Below are positions 41,612 to 50,413 of a stretch of DNA of 64,000 nt, piece by piece. The notes beneath the pieces were generated by a model. That model was not told where the DNA came from. It ran no database searches and saw only the letters and a list, made by a program, of their open reading frames with translations. Position numbers and translations under genes: made by a program. Source of the stretch: Pseudodesulfovibrio hydrargyri (GTDB lineage: Bacteria > Desulfobacterota > Desulfovibrionia > Desulfovibrionales > Desulfovibrionaceae); contig NZ_LKAQ01000001.1 of the NCBI RefSeq assembly GCF_001874525.1, positions 917,956 to 981,955 on the forward strand, in the 5' to 3' direction. Positions within the stretch are counted from its first letter, which is position 1. Each line of letters begins with the position of its first letter.

Positions 41612-42100
41612 TCAGGAGACCACCCACACGGTCCGGTCCTTGGCGTGGTGGATGAGCTTGTTGGACACGCTGCCGAACAGAAACTCCTCGGCCTTGGATA
41701 CGCCCCGGCGGCCGATAACCAGGGTCCCGCAGTCCTCCCGCTCGGCGATGGACAGGATTTCCAGGGCGATGTTTCGGCCGTGGCTGCAATCCCCGGCCCC
41801 CTCGGGCCGGGCCGCGCAGCTGTCCACGTATTGGCTGCACACGGTCCCGCCGGACAGGCCGCCCGCCTCCAGCACCCTCCCGGCCTCGTCGAGAAACTCG
41901 CGCATGGCCCGCGAATGTTCCCGGCACTGCCCGGACCAGGCCGACTCGTCCGGGAACATGTCCCGCTCCGGCAGCCGCTCGATGTGCACCAGCCGCACGG
42001 CGTAGCCCGTCCCGCCACCCAGGATGGCGGCCGCGTAGCGCACGGCGCGCAGCGAATTCTCGGAACCGTCCACGGCGATGAGCACTTTCTTGAAATCCAT
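41612..42100 (-). CDS. Universal stress protein, single domain
   Basis: 162 residues with the standard Usp fold: MDFKKVLIAVDGSENSLRAVRYAA, a cysteine-containing middle (TVCSQYVDSCAARPEGAGDCSHG), and the binding loop CGTLVIGRRGVSKAEEFLFGSVSNKLIHHAKDRTVWVVS, which fits the ATP-binding G-2x-G-9x-G-S pattern. The ribosome site GGGGAGG is strong. It lies 60 bases after the kinase-like gene on the same strand, so it is probably co-transcribed with it. Confidence 0.9.
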   Translation of the reverse strand: MDFKKVLIAVDGSENSLRAVRYAAAILGGGTGYAVRLVHIERLPERDMFPDESAWSGQCREHSRAMREFLDEAGRVLEAGGLSGGTVCSQYVDSCAARPEGAGDCSHGRNIALEILSIAEREDCGTLVIGRRGVSKAEEFLFGSVSNKLIHHAKDRTVWVVS

Positions 42101-42160
42101 GGCGTCCTCCCCTTTGGTCCGAGGTAAACAGTGCGGGCCGCGCCCCTGCGCGGTCCCGGC

Positions 42161-43120
42161 TCACCCGAGGAGCCCGCGGCACGGCCGCAGCTCGTCGAGG
42201 AACTCCTCCACGGTGTCGTAGAAGACCTCGGTCTGTTGCGAAAAATGCATGAACACGTTGTTCAGTTCGGCCGGAATGTACGGGAAAAGCTTGCGCAGGT
42301 TGACCACCCGGTTGCGGATGACCAGGGAGTGGTCTCCCGGCCCCAGCCCGTTCAGGGTCTCGGCCGGGAAGCCGCCCTCGCCCAGGTTGCCCATGTTCCA
42401 GACCTGCTTGCCCGCGCAGTAGATGAGGATGTTGCCCAGGCCGAAGATGTCCAGGCCGTAGGGATTCTCGTGGAAGTCGAAGGTGTAGTCGAAGTCGATC
42501 CAGCGGTACTGCCCGGTGCCGTATTCGACGAACAGGTGGTCGCGCCGGATGTCGCCGTGCTTCTCGCCCTGGGCGTGCAGGGCCCCGATGGCCTCGCACG
42601 CGTCCAGGAAGCCGTCGAGCACGGCCGGGAAATGCTCGCGGAAGTAGGCCTCGTGACCGGCTTTGAGCGCGTAGACGTATTTGCCGATCTCCCGGCCCTG
42701 GACGATGTCCAGGATGCGCACCGGGTTGTCGTGGTCGTCCAGGCGGGTCGCGCCGTGCATGAACCGGGGATCGTCGGCCACCAGGTCCAGGATGCGCGAC
42801 TCCTTCTTGGGACTGCGGTAGCACTGGACCTCGAACTCGCCGACCCTCAGGGGGAAGCGTTCGTAAAAGACCAGCTTGAGGATCTTGCGCTCGCCGGTCT
42901 CCAGCTCGCGGCACCGCTTGACCCAGTACTTGGGGTCCTCCATGCCGAAGCGCCGCTCGCTCTCGTCCTTGAGCACCAGGTAGTGCAGGCCGCCCAGGGC
43001 GATGACGTCCCCGTGGCCGATGTCCATGAACTGGGTGGTGTCCGTAAACACCCTGCCGCACCGCCGGACGGGAAACTCCGGCATGTATCGCTCCACCAGA
43101 CCCCTGACTTCCTCGGACAT
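42161..43120 (-). CDS. Protein kinase-like (APH/RIO-type fold) protein
   Basis: 319 residues from ATG 43120. The catalytic-loop motif HGDIRRDHLF (about residue 190) and the metal-binding WIDFDYTFDF resemble the Brenner and DFG motifs of aminoglycoside- or protein-kinase-like enzymes. The N-lobe has LKDESERRFGMEDPKYWVKRC and RKILKLVFYERF, with candidate ATP-binding lysines. No membrane or sensor domain exists. Its placement next to a universal stress protein gene suggests phosphorylation of that or another stress target. An operator-like palindrome lies 37-51 bases upstream of its start. The kinase fold is likely; the substrate is unknown. Confidence 0.7.
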   Translation of the reverse strand: MSEEVRGLVERYMPEFPVRRCGRVFTDTTQFMDIGHGDVIALGGLHYLVLKDESERRFGMEDPKYWVKRCRELETGERKILKLVFYERFPLRVGEFEVQCYRSPKKESRILDLVADDPRFMHGATRLDDHDNPVRILDIVQGREIGKYVYALKAGHEAYFREHFPAVLDGFLDACEAIGALHAQGEKHGDIRRDHLFVEYGTGQYRWIDFDYTFDFHENPYGLDIFGLGNILIYCAGKQVWNMGNLGEGGFPAETLNGLGPGDHSLVIRNRVVNLRKLFPYIPAELNNVFMHFSQQTEVFYDTVEEFLDELRPCRGLLG

Positions 43121-43156
43121 GGCGAACCTCGCTTGGCCGGTTCCGGGGGAATCCCC

Positions 43157-43171
43157 TACTTTTACAAAGTA
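43157..43171 (-). promoter_or_regulatory. Operator-like palindrome TACTTT-TAC-AAAGTA
   Basis: Perfect 6-bp arms around a 3-base spacer in locally AT-rich DNA, 37 bases upstream of the kinase-like gene, where a promoter would lie. Confidence 0.4.
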
Positions 43172-43273
43172 TGGGCCCCGATGGGGAATGGCAAGCAAAG
43201 ATTCCGGCGCACGACCGGAGGCGGAGCGGGCGAAAGAGCGGGAGACGTCGGCGGCCCCGTGCGGGCCGGACGG

Positions 43274-44116
43274 CTAACGCGCGTCCAGCCGCTTGCGCAG
43301 GGTGTGGGTGAAGTCGGTGATGATCCCGAAGCAGCCCGCCTCAATGAGGGACAGGGCCCGGTCCATGTCGTTGACCGTGTAGGGGGAGACATGGATGCCC
43401 GCCCCGGTCAGGCGGCGGACCATATCCTCGTCCAGGATGGCTTCATCCGGGTGGTAGCCCACCGCGCCCAGGTCCGCGAGATGCCGCTCGATGTTTTCCG
43501 GATGATCGCCCTCAACCAGCGCGGCCAGGGGAATTTCCGGGGCCAGCCGGTGCATCTCGGCCAGATAGTCGTGGTTGAAGGAGGAGACCAGGATCAGGTC
43601 CTCGGCCTTGGCCTCGCGAATCCGGCGCAGGACCTGGGAGACGATGGACAGGTCGCCCGGGGCGTACTCCAGGTCCTTGATCTCCAGGTTCATGGGGAAG
43701 TCGTTGCGCCGGGTGAAGGCCAGGACCTTTTCCAGGGAGGGGATGCGCTGGCCGCGCATGCGCCCGAGGTCGGCCGGGCGCACCTCGCCCCGGGCGATGG
43801 TCCCGTAGGGGTCGGACTCGGCGAACCACGTCCCGGCGTCCAGGGAGCGCAGCTCCTCCAGGGAGAACAGCCGCAGGGGCCACGGCGCTCGCTCGCAGAA
43901 TTCGTGCCGGGCCGAGACGTCGGTGGTCCGGCCCAGGTCGTCGTCGTGAAAGACCACCAGCTCGCCGTCGGCGGTCCGCTGGACGTCCATTTCCCAAAAA
44001 TCCGCACCGTGCACCAGGCCGAGTTCGGCGGCCAGCATGGTGTTTTCCGGGGCCAGGGCCCGCGCGCCGCGATGGGCGCAGACATAGCCCGCGCTTTGCA
44101 GGTGATCGAAGAACAT
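43274..44116 (-). CDS. Glycerophosphodiester phosphodiesterase, cytoplasmic
   Basis: 280 residues. GDPD motifs: VCAHRGARALAPENTMLA (His and Glu-Asn of the active site), DFWEMDVQRTADGELVVFHDD, NLEIKDLE, and the C-terminal VSPYTVNDMDRALSLIEAGCFGIITDF. It has no signal peptide, so it acts on imported substrate, releasing sn-glycerol 3-phosphate and an alcohol such as ethanolamine or choline. Its ATG shares one base with the stop of the second ABC permease (TGATG), so it is translationally coupled to the transporter. It is the last gene of the eut-transporter group. The enzyme class is firm; the head group is inferred from the eutBC neighbours. Confidence 0.9.
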   Translation of the reverse strand: MFFDHLQSAGYVCAHRGARALAPENTMLAAELGLVHGADFWEMDVQRTADGELVVFHDDDLGRTTDVSARHEFCERAPWPLRLFSLEELRSLDAGTWFAESDPYGTIARGEVRPADLGRMRGQRIPSLEKVLAFTRRNDFPMNLEIKDLEYAPGDLSIVSQVLRRIREAKAEDLILVSSFNHDYLAEMHRLAPEIPLAALVEGDHPENIERHLADLGAVGYHPDEAILDEDMVRRLTGAGIHVSPYTVNDMDRALSLIEAGCFGIITDFTHTLRKRLDAR

Positions 44117-44970
44117 CAGTCCGTCTTCCTGGTGAAATAGAAGTTGATCAGGGCCAGCAGCGAGGTGCCCACGATGAGCATCAGCGAGACAGCGTTGATG
44201 ACCGGGGTGGAGCCGTCGCGCACCTGGAGGTAGAGGTTGATGGGCAGGGTCGGTTCCGAACCCACCAGAAACAGGGTCGTGTTGAAGTTCTCGAAGCTCA
44301 TCAGGAAGGCCACGGCCCCGGCCCCGACGATGGCGGGCCGCAGGAACTTGAGCGTGACGTGCCGGATGACCCCGAAGTGCGTGGCCCCGAGGTTCAGGGC
44401 CGCCTCTTCCAGGGCGGGATCGAACTTGCGCAGCCGGGCCGAGACCACCAGGGTGACGAAGGTGGTGATGAACGAGAACTGGCCCAGCACCACCAGCCAG
44501 AAGCTCGGCCGGAAGAAGGGAATGTCCACGCCGAAGGTCTCGTCCACGAAGGTGCCCGCCGTGTTGGCCGCCAGCAGCTGGGAGATGCCCAGGATGACGC
44601 CGGGGATGACCAGCGGGGCGAGCATGAGCATGTAGAGCAGCCCCTTGAAGCGGAACTCCTCCTTCTCGAACAGGAAGCTCGCGCAGGTGCCGACCACCAC
44701 GCTTAGGATGGACACGAAAAAGGCCGTCTCGAAGCTGGTCACGATGGAGCGCAGATTCTGCGCGTCGTGGAACAGCCCCACGCGGTCCGGGCCGTCGGCC
44801 ACGAACCAGTCCAGGCTGAATCCCTGCCACGGCAGGGACGGGAAGTCCGAGTTGTTGAAGGCCAGCACGCAGGTGACCACCAGCGGCGCGAACAGGAACA
44901 CGAAATAGAGGATGATGAACGCGTTGAAGGACCAGTCGTAGGTCTTGGAGCGCGGCAGGGAACGGATCAT
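44116..44970 (-). CDS. ABC transporter permease, PotC-like
   Basis: 284 residues from ATG 44970, overlapping the upstream permease by 4 bases. There are six membrane segments and the EAA loop EEAALNLGATHFGVIRHVTLKFLRPAI, which contacts the ATPase. It is similar in layout to the spermidine/putrescine permease PotC. With the genes at 44967, 45825 and 46995 it completes a four-component importer. It is coupled downstream to the phosphodiesterase. Substrate: polyamine by family, but ethanolamine phosphodiester or a related cation by context. Confidence 0.87.
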   Translation of the reverse strand: MIRSLPRSKTYDWSFNAFIILYFVFLFAPLVVTCVLAFNNSDFPSLPWQGFSLDWFVADGPDRVGLFHDAQNLRSIVTSFETAFFVSILSVVVGTCASFLFEKEEFRFKGLLYMLMLAPLVIPGVILGISQLLAANTAGTFVDETFGVDIPFFRPSFWLVVLGQFSFITTFVTLVVSARLRKFDPALEEAALNLGATHFGVIRHVTLKFLRPAIVGAGAVAFLMSFENFNTTLFLVGSEPTLPINLYLQVRDGSTPVINAVSLMLIVGTSLLALINFYFTRKTD

Positions 44971-45821
44971 GAGGCCACCTCCCCGAGTTTCTGGCCCGAG
45001 AGCTTGAGCCCGGCCCAGATGATCAGGGAGCTCAGGACCAGGAGCAGAAAGCCGAAGGCCGAGCCCTGGTTCCAGTTGAAGCTGGCGATGAACTGGTTGT
45101 ATATCTGTTCGGTGAACCACAGCGAGTTCTTGCCGCCCATGAGGTTCGGGGTCAGGTAGTTGCCGAGCGTGAGCATGAAGACCACGATGGCCCCGGAGGT
45201 GATGCCCGGCTTGCAGTGCGGGATGATGATCGTCCGCCAGATGGCCAGCTTGCCGGCCCCGAGGTCGTGGGCCGCCTCGATCAGGCTGTCGTCCAGGCTG
45301 TCCATGACCGAGACCAGGGGCACGACCATGAAGAGCATGGAGGTGTAGACCAGCCCCATGATCATGGTCGCGTCGTTGTAGAGCATCTCCACCGGCCTGT
45401 TCAGGACGCCGAGCTTGACCAGGAAGAAGTTGAGCACCCCGGACTCGCGCAGCAGGATCATCCAGCCGTAGATGCGCACCAGCTCGCTGACCCAGAACGG
45501 CAGCAGGATGAAGATCATCAGCGCGCCCTGCAACCGGCGCCGGGCGAGCTTGGAGATGTAGAAGGCCACGGGCATGGCCAGGACAAAGGTGATGGCCGTG
45601 GTCACGACCGCGTAGAGCGCGGTCCGCACGAAGGTCAGCCAGTAGATGGGCTCGGTGAAGAAATTCAGGTAGTTCCTTCCTGTCCAGACCATGTCGCCGT
45701 AGTCGTTCTCACCCCTAAAGCTCATGGTCAGCAGGTCGAGGTGGGGCAGGACGATGAGCAGCAGGAGCCACGTCAGCACCGGGGCCAGAAATATCCAGAA
45801 GGCGAGTCGCGAGCGGGGCAC
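44967..45821 (-). CDS. ABC transporter permease, PotB-like
   Basis: 284 residues with six membrane segments (first: LAFWIFLAPVLTWLLLLIVLP). The EAA loop is IEAAHDLGAGKLAIWRTIIIPHCKPGI. It follows the ATPase gene by 3 bases and overlaps the second permease by 4. Heteromeric partner of the PotC-like permease. Confidence 0.88.
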   Translation of the reverse strand: MPRSRLAFWIFLAPVLTWLLLLIVLPHLDLLTMSFRGENDYGDMVWTGRNYLNFFTEPIYWLTFVRTALYAVVTTAITFVLAMPVAFYISKLARRRLQGALMIFILLPFWVSELVRIYGWMILLRESGVLNFFLVKLGVLNRPVEMLYNDATMIMGLVYTSMLFMVVPLVSVMDSLDDSLIEAAHDLGAGKLAIWRTIIIPHCKPGITSGAIVVFMLTLGNYLTPNLMGGKNSLWFTEQIYNQFIASFNWNQGSAFGFLLLVLSSLIIWAGLKLSGQKLGEVAS

Positions 45822-45824
45822 GGA

Positions 45825-46910
45825 TCAGTCCTCCGCCCGGAAACAGATGCCGGACTCCGGGTGCCAGCCCACGCGGATGTCGTCGCCGGGCCGGATGTGG
45901 TCGAACTTGCGGTTCTGGGGCAGGGTGACGATCAGCTCGCGCTCCTCCTTGGTGACCGTGAGCAGGCGGCTGTTGGCCCCGTCGAAAAGGATGGACTTGA
46001 CGGTCACGTCAAAGGTGTTCAACCCCTCGCTCTCCCGGGGCTCGATGCGCATGGCCTCGGGCCGCAGGAAAAGATCCACCCGGCTGCATCCCGCGCAGGA
46101 ACTGTGCGCCAGGGTGCGGAAGGAATACCCCTCGTCGGTGGAGAGAACGACTTCGCCGTTCTCCAGGGTCTTGGAGATGGACCCGCTCCAGCGGTTGTTG
46201 TCGCCCACGAACTGGGCCACGAACGGGGTCTCGGGCTGGCCGTAGAGCTCCTGGGGCGTACCCACCTGCTCGAACCTCCCCTTGTTCATGACCGCCACGC
46301 GGTCGGACATGACCAGGGCCTCGGACTGGTCGTGGGTGATGTAGATGAAGGTCGTGCCCACCTTGGCCTGGAGCTTCTTGAGCTCGACCTTCATCTGCTC
46401 GCGCAGCTTCAGGTCCAGGGCGCCCAGCGGCTCGTCCAGGAGAAGCACCGACGGCTCCAGGACCAGGCAGCGGGCGATGGCCACGCGCTGCTTCTGCCCG
46501 CCGGACAGCTGGTCGATGCGCTTGACCCCGAAGCCGGGCAGCCCGACCCGCTCCAGGATGGCCTCGGTCTTCTTCCTGATCTCGGCCCCGGCCACGCCGC
46601 GCCGCTTCAGGCCGAAGGCCACGTTCTCGGCCACGTCCATCATGGGGAACAGGGCCAGGTGCTGGAACACGAGGTTCACGGGCCGCTGGTTGGGCGGCAC
46701 GCCGAGCATGTCCCGGCCGCGGATCTCGATGGTGCCCGAGGTCTGGGTCTCGAATCCGGCGATCATGCGCAAGAGCGTGGTCTTGCCGCAGCCGGACGGG
46801 CCGAGGATGGAAAAAAAGGACCCGTCGGGGACATCGAAGGTCACGTCGTCAACAGCGGTGAAGTCGCCGAAACGCTTCACCAGGGCTCGTACGGAAAGAT
46901 CGTTGGTCAT
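45825..46910 (-). CDS. ABC transporter ATP-binding protein, PotA-like
   Basis: 361 residues. Walker A GPSGCGKTTLLRMIAG, Q-loop NLVFQHLALFPMM, signature LSGGQKQRVAIAR, Walker B LLLDEPLGALD, and the switch His in ITHDQSEA are all intact. A C-terminal TOBE domain follows from about residue 245 and includes an unusual CAGC pair (HSSCAGCSRVDLFLRPEAM). It energises uptake by the two permeases. It is separated from the binding-protein gene by an 84-base gap with a strong hairpin. Confidence 0.92.
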   Translation of the reverse strand: MTNDLSVRALVKRFGDFTAVDDVTFDVPDGSFFSILGPSGCGKTTLLRMIAGFETQTSGTIEIRGRDMLGVPPNQRPVNLVFQHLALFPMMDVAENVAFGLKRRGVAGAEIRKKTEAILERVGLPGFGVKRIDQLSGGQKQRVAIARCLVLEPSVLLLDEPLGALDLKLREQMKVELKKLQAKVGTTFIYITHDQSEALVMSDRVAVMNKGRFEQVGTPQELYGQPETPFVAQFVGDNNRWSGSISKTLENGEVVLSTDEGYSFRTLAHSSCAGCSRVDLFLRPEAMRIEPRESEGLNTFDVTVKSILFDGANSRLLTVTKEERELIVTLPQNRKFDHIRPGDDIRVGWHPESGICFRAED

Positions 46911-46939
46911 AGATTTTCAACTGCTGGAGTACGGAATAA

Positions 46940-46966
46940 GGCGGGGAGCCTCTTCGGCTCCCCGCC
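46940..46966 (-). other. Hairpin between the binding-protein and ATPase genes
   Basis: Perfect 11-bp arms GGCGGGGAGCC / GGCTCCCCGCC with a 5-base loop, 28 bases after the binding-protein stop. There is no T-tract. Such hairpins usually protect the upstream message, keeping the periplasmic protein in excess over the membrane complex. Confidence 0.65.
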
Positions 46967-46994
46967 CCGTGCCATTGTCGTAAGCCGGGTCAGG

Positions 46995-48056
46995 TTAGTT
47001 GGCGGCCTTGATCTTGTCCAGGACTTTGCCTTCGATGCTCTCCAGCTTGGCCGGAACCGGCGGATACCACTTGATGTTGTCGATGGTTTCCTGCGGGAAG
47101 GAGCGGGCGAAGTTGTCGGCCACGGCCTTGTCCGTGAACTTGAGGGCGTCCTTGGACGCGGTGGCGTACTTTTCCTGGGAGGAGAAGTAGCCGCAGTTCT
47201 CGGGCTTCATGATGAAGTTGATCCACTTGTAGGCGGCATCCACGTTCTCGGCCTTGGCCGGGATGGCGAAGGTGTCGATCCAGCCGAGCGCGCCTTCCTT
47301 GGGGGCCTTGAAGTCGATGGCCGGGTTCTCGTCGTGCAGCTTCCATCCGCCCGCGTCCCAGGCCATGGCCACGAAGACCTCGCCGGAGCGCATGGACTCG
47401 ATCAGGGCGTCGCCGTTGGCCCAGTAGTTCTGGACGATGGGCTTGGCCTCGATCAGGGTGTCGGCGATCTTGTCGAGCATGGCCTTGTAGCCCTCGACGT
47501 CACTGTACAGAGCGAACGGGTCATAGCCGAGCGCGAAGCCCATGGCGATCAGGGTCGGCCGCTTCAGACGGTAGCTCACGCGGCCCTTGTACTTGGGATC
47601 GAGCAGCGCCTTGTAGGAATCGACGCCCGCCGCCTTGTCGTTGTTGACGATCAGGCCGGAGGTGCCCCAGCAGAACGGCACGGCATAGGACTTGCCGTCC
47701 ACCAGGGTGTTCTTCTTGACCGCCGCGAGCATGGACGGAATGAACAGGGGGGCGTCGATCTTGGAGTAGTCCAGGGCCTGGTAGATGTGGAACTTTTCCT
47801 GGACCGAGGAAATGCGGTCCTGGGAGGGCTGGGCCAGATCGAAGCCCGCGCCCCGGGTGGCGCGCAGCTTGGCGATCATCTCCTCGTTGTTGGAGAAGGT
47901 CACCTCGACCTTGATGCCGGTCTCCTTCTCGAACTGCTCGATGAGCTTCTGGGGGGCGTATCCCTTCCAGGTCAGGAGTTTCAGGGTCTCGGCCTGCGCC
48001 GTCCCGGCGAAGGCGAACATTGCCAGCATGAAAAGCGTGAAAATCCGTTTCATCAT
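46995..48056 (-). CDS. ABC transporter substrate-binding protein, PotD-like
   Basis: 353 residues from the first of two adjacent ATGs at 48056. Signal peptide MMKRIFTLFMLAMFAFAGTAQA, then LKLLTWKGYAPQKLIEQFEKETGIKVEVTFSNNEEMIAKL, typical of the spermidine/putrescine-binding PotD/PotF fold. The conserved aromatic and acidic ligands of the amine pocket are plausible (WGTSGLIVNND, AMAWDAGGWKLHDENP). It is encoded 92 bases downstream of eutC. Ligand: an amine cation; polyamine by family, ethanolamine-containing compound by neighbourhood. Confidence 0.88.
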   Translation of the reverse strand: MMKRIFTLFMLAMFAFAGTAQAETLKLLTWKGYAPQKLIEQFEKETGIKVEVTFSNNEEMIAKLRATRGAGFDLAQPSQDRISSVQEKFHIYQALDYSKIDAPLFIPSMLAAVKKNTLVDGKSYAVPFCWGTSGLIVNNDKAAGVDSYKALLDPKYKGRVSYRLKRPTLIAMGFALGYDPFALYSDVEGYKAMLDKIADTLIEAKPIVQNYWANGDALIESMRSGEVFVAMAWDAGGWKLHDENPAIDFKAPKEGALGWIDTFAIPAKAENVDAAYKWINFIMKPENCGYFSSQEKYATASKDALKFTDKAVADNFARSFPQETIDNIKWYPPVPAKLESIEGKVLDKIKAAN

Positions 48057-48148
48057 CGTCTCCGTTTGTGCGTAGTGGGTTAAATTCAAACGCTTGTTAC
48101 AATCATCCGGCCTGTTGCGCAATAACGCATTGTTACGAATGCATTAAG

Positions 48149-48949
48149 TTATCGGGCCTGTTTCGGAGAACGCGCCTGGCCCGCCAACCGCCCGGCCTCC
48201 CCGCCCGGCGCGAGCGCCAGGGCGTCGTCCACCTTGAGATCCACGCCGGACACCGAACGCCTGAACGCCTCGCTCATGAGCGCGCACAGGGTCCGGGCGG
48301 CCTCCGCATACCCCAGTCCGGCGGGCCGGATGTTGGAGATGCAGTTCCGGGCTTCGTCCGTGGTATCAGATTTCGGGCCGTATGTCATATAAATGCCCAT
48401 GCTGTCCGGGGAGCTCAGACCGGGCCGCTCGCCGATGAGGACCACGGCCATGCGGGCCCCAAGGGCCAGGGCCACGCGGTCGCCCAGGGCCACCCTGCCC
48501 TGCTCGGCGAAGCACGGCGGAGCCGCGCTCAGGCCGAGCCCTTCGAGCGCGGGCGCGAACTCCCGCCAGAAGGGCGCGAAATTCCTTTCCACGGCCGTGG
48601 ACGACAGCCCGGCCGAAACCGTGAAGGCCACGTCGAACCCGTTGCCCGCGCGGGCGGCGAGCATGGCCTCGCTCTCCCGGGCGAGCAGCCGCCCGAGGTC
48701 GGGCCGTTGCAGGAAGACCGCCCGGTCCGGGGCCCGGCTTTCCACTTCCAGAAACTCGATGTCGCCGAAGGTTGCCCGGCGGTCCGGCTGCTGGTGCACC
48801 GCGTCCCGCGCCCGGGCGTGGTCCAGCTGGAAGGCGAGCACGTCGCGGGTGCGCTGGCTGACCCCGGCCCGGCCGAGCGCGATGCGCGCGTCGGTCCAGG
48901 TGCGCAGCCCGGCCCAGAAGTCCTCGGCCACCAGATCGTCAGGTTTCAT
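48149..48949 (-). CDS. eutC: Ethanolamine ammonia-lyase small subunit
   Basis: 266 residues, normal for EutC. Conserved blocks TDARIALGRAGVSQRTRDVLAFQLDHARARDAVH, DVAFTVSAGLSSTAVERN, RVALGDRVALALGARMAVVLIGERPGLSSPDSMGIYMTYGPK and EARNCISNIRPAGLGYAEAA are clear, including the adenosylcobalamin-binding region. It forms the heteromeric enzyme with EutB that cleaves ethanolamine to acetaldehyde and ammonia. It starts 22 bases after eutB with a poor ribosome site, suggesting coupling. No microcompartment shell genes or EutA reactivase are in the window. Confidence 0.95.
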   Translation of the reverse strand: MKPDDLVAEDFWAGLRTWTDARIALGRAGVSQRTRDVLAFQLDHARARDAVHQQPDRRATFGDIEFLEVESRAPDRAVFLQRPDLGRLLARESEAMLAARAGNGFDVAFTVSAGLSSTAVERNFAPFWREFAPALEGLGLSAAPPCFAEQGRVALGDRVALALGARMAVVLIGERPGLSSPDSMGIYMTYGPKSDTTDEARNCISNIRPAGLGYAEAARTLCALMSEAFRRSVSGVDLKVDDALALAPGGEAGRLAGQARSPKQAR

Positions 48950-48971
48950 GTCGACGACGGGATGCTTGGTT

Positions 48972-50360
48972 TTAGGAAGACAGGCCACGGAACCGCTCCT
49001 TGTCGGGAATGTGCAGGGAATGTTTCGGGGCCTTGAGTTGGCCGTCCTTGAACACGCCGGTGCGCTCCAGCCAGGCCGCGAACTCCGGGGCCGGGGAAAG
49101 GCCGAGCTGGCGGCGGACATACAGGGCGTCGTGGAAGGAGGTGGATTGATAATTGAGCATGATGTCGTCCGCCCCGGGCACGCCCATGATGAAATTGCAT
49201 CCGGCCACGCCGAGCAGGGTCAGCAGGGTGTCCATGGAATCCTGGTCCGCCTCGGCGTGGTTGGTGTAGCAGACGTCCATGCCCATGGGCACGCCGAGCA
49301 GCTTGCCGCAGAAATGGTCCTCCAGACCGGCCCGGATGATCTGCTTTTCGTCGTAGAGATACTCCGGGCCGATGAAGCCGACCACGGAATTGAGCAGAAA
49401 CGGCTCGTAGCGCCGGGCCAGGCCGTAGGCCCGCGCCTCCAGGGTCTGCTGGTCCACCCCGCAGTGCGCCCCGGCGGACAGGGCCGAGCCCTGGCCGGTC
49501 TCGAAATACATGACGTTGTCGCCCACCGTGCCGCGTTTCAAGGACCGCCCGGCCTCGAGCCCCTCGCGCAGGACTTCCAGGGTCACGCCGAAGCTTTTGT
49601 TCACGCCCTCGGTGCCGCCGATGGACTGGAAGACCAGGTCCACGGGAGCGCCCCGCTCCACGGCCTGAATGGTGTTGGTCACGTGGGTCAGCACGCAGGA
49701 CTGGGTGGGGATGTCGTATTCCCGGCGCAACCGGTCGAGCAGCTCCATGAGCCGCATGGCCGAGGCCGTGCTGTCCGTGGCCGGGTTGATGCCGATGCAG
49801 GCGTCCCCGCTGCCGTACATGAGCCCGTCGAAGACCGAGGCCACGATGCCCGCCGGGTCGTCGGTCGGGTGGTTGGGCTGCAGCCGCGCGGCCAGGGTGC
49901 CGGGCAGGCCGACCGTGGTCCGGAATTGGGTGACCACGCGGACCTTGGAGGCCACATGGATGAGATCCTGGACGCGCATAAGCTTGGACACGGCGGCGGC
50001 CATCTCGGGCATGAGCCCCGGGGCCAGGGCGGCGAGCGCGTCCCCGTCCGCCTCGGCCGAGAGCAGCCAGTCGCGGAACCCGCCCACGGTCAGCCCGGCC
50101 ACGGGCTTGAAAGCCTCGCGGTCCAGTGTGTCGACGATCAGCCGGGTCACGGCGTCGTCCTCGTAGGAGATGACCAGGTCTTCCAGAAAGGCGGCCAGCG
50201 GGACCTCGGCCAGGCAGAGCTGGGCCACGGCCCGCTCGCGGGCCGAACGCGCCCCGATCCCGGCCAGTTCATCCCCGGATTTGGGCGCGGAGGCGACGGC
50301 CAGCAGGGTGCGCAGGTCCGCGTACTCTTGGGTCACGCTGTCTATGGTGATGGCATACAT
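48972..50360 (-). CDS. eutB: Ethanolamine ammonia-lyase large subunit
   Basis: 462 residues from ATG 50360 (MYAITID); an upstream in-frame ATG at 50438 gives a non-conserved extension through the operator region and is rejected. Active-site segments include VTQFRTTVGLPGTLAARLQPNHPTDD, GDACIGINPATDS, FQSIGGTEGVNKSFGV, YFETGQGSALSAGAH and GVPMGMDVCYTNHAEADQDS. It is the catalytic partner of EutC in a coenzyme B12-dependent radical reaction in the cytoplasm. It leads the eut-transporter-GDPD group. Two tandem 18-bp repeats 54-89 bases upstream look like operators. Confidence 0.95.
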   Translation of the reverse strand: MYAITIDSVTQEYADLRTLLAVASAPKSGDELAGIGARSARERAVAQLCLAEVPLAAFLEDLVISYEDDAVTRLIVDTLDREAFKPVAGLTVGGFRDWLLSAEADGDALAALAPGLMPEMAAAVSKLMRVQDLIHVASKVRVVTQFRTTVGLPGTLAARLQPNHPTDDPAGIVASVFDGLMYGSGDACIGINPATDSTASAMRLMELLDRLRREYDIPTQSCVLTHVTNTIQAVERGAPVDLVFQSIGGTEGVNKSFGVTLEVLREGLEAGRSLKRGTVGDNVMYFETGQGSALSAGAHCGVDQQTLEARAYGLARRYEPFLLNSVVGFIGPEYLYDEKQIIRAGLEDHFCGKLLGVPMGMDVCYTNHAEADQDSMDTLLTLLGVAGCNFIMGVPGADDIMLNYQSTSFHDALYVRRQLGLSPAPEFAAWLERTGVFKDGQLKAPKHSLHIPDKERFRGLSS

Positions 50361-50413
50361 GGCGGCACGGGGTTCAGGGTTGCATGAAAAGGGCCACGGG
50401 CTCGAAGGGCTTG

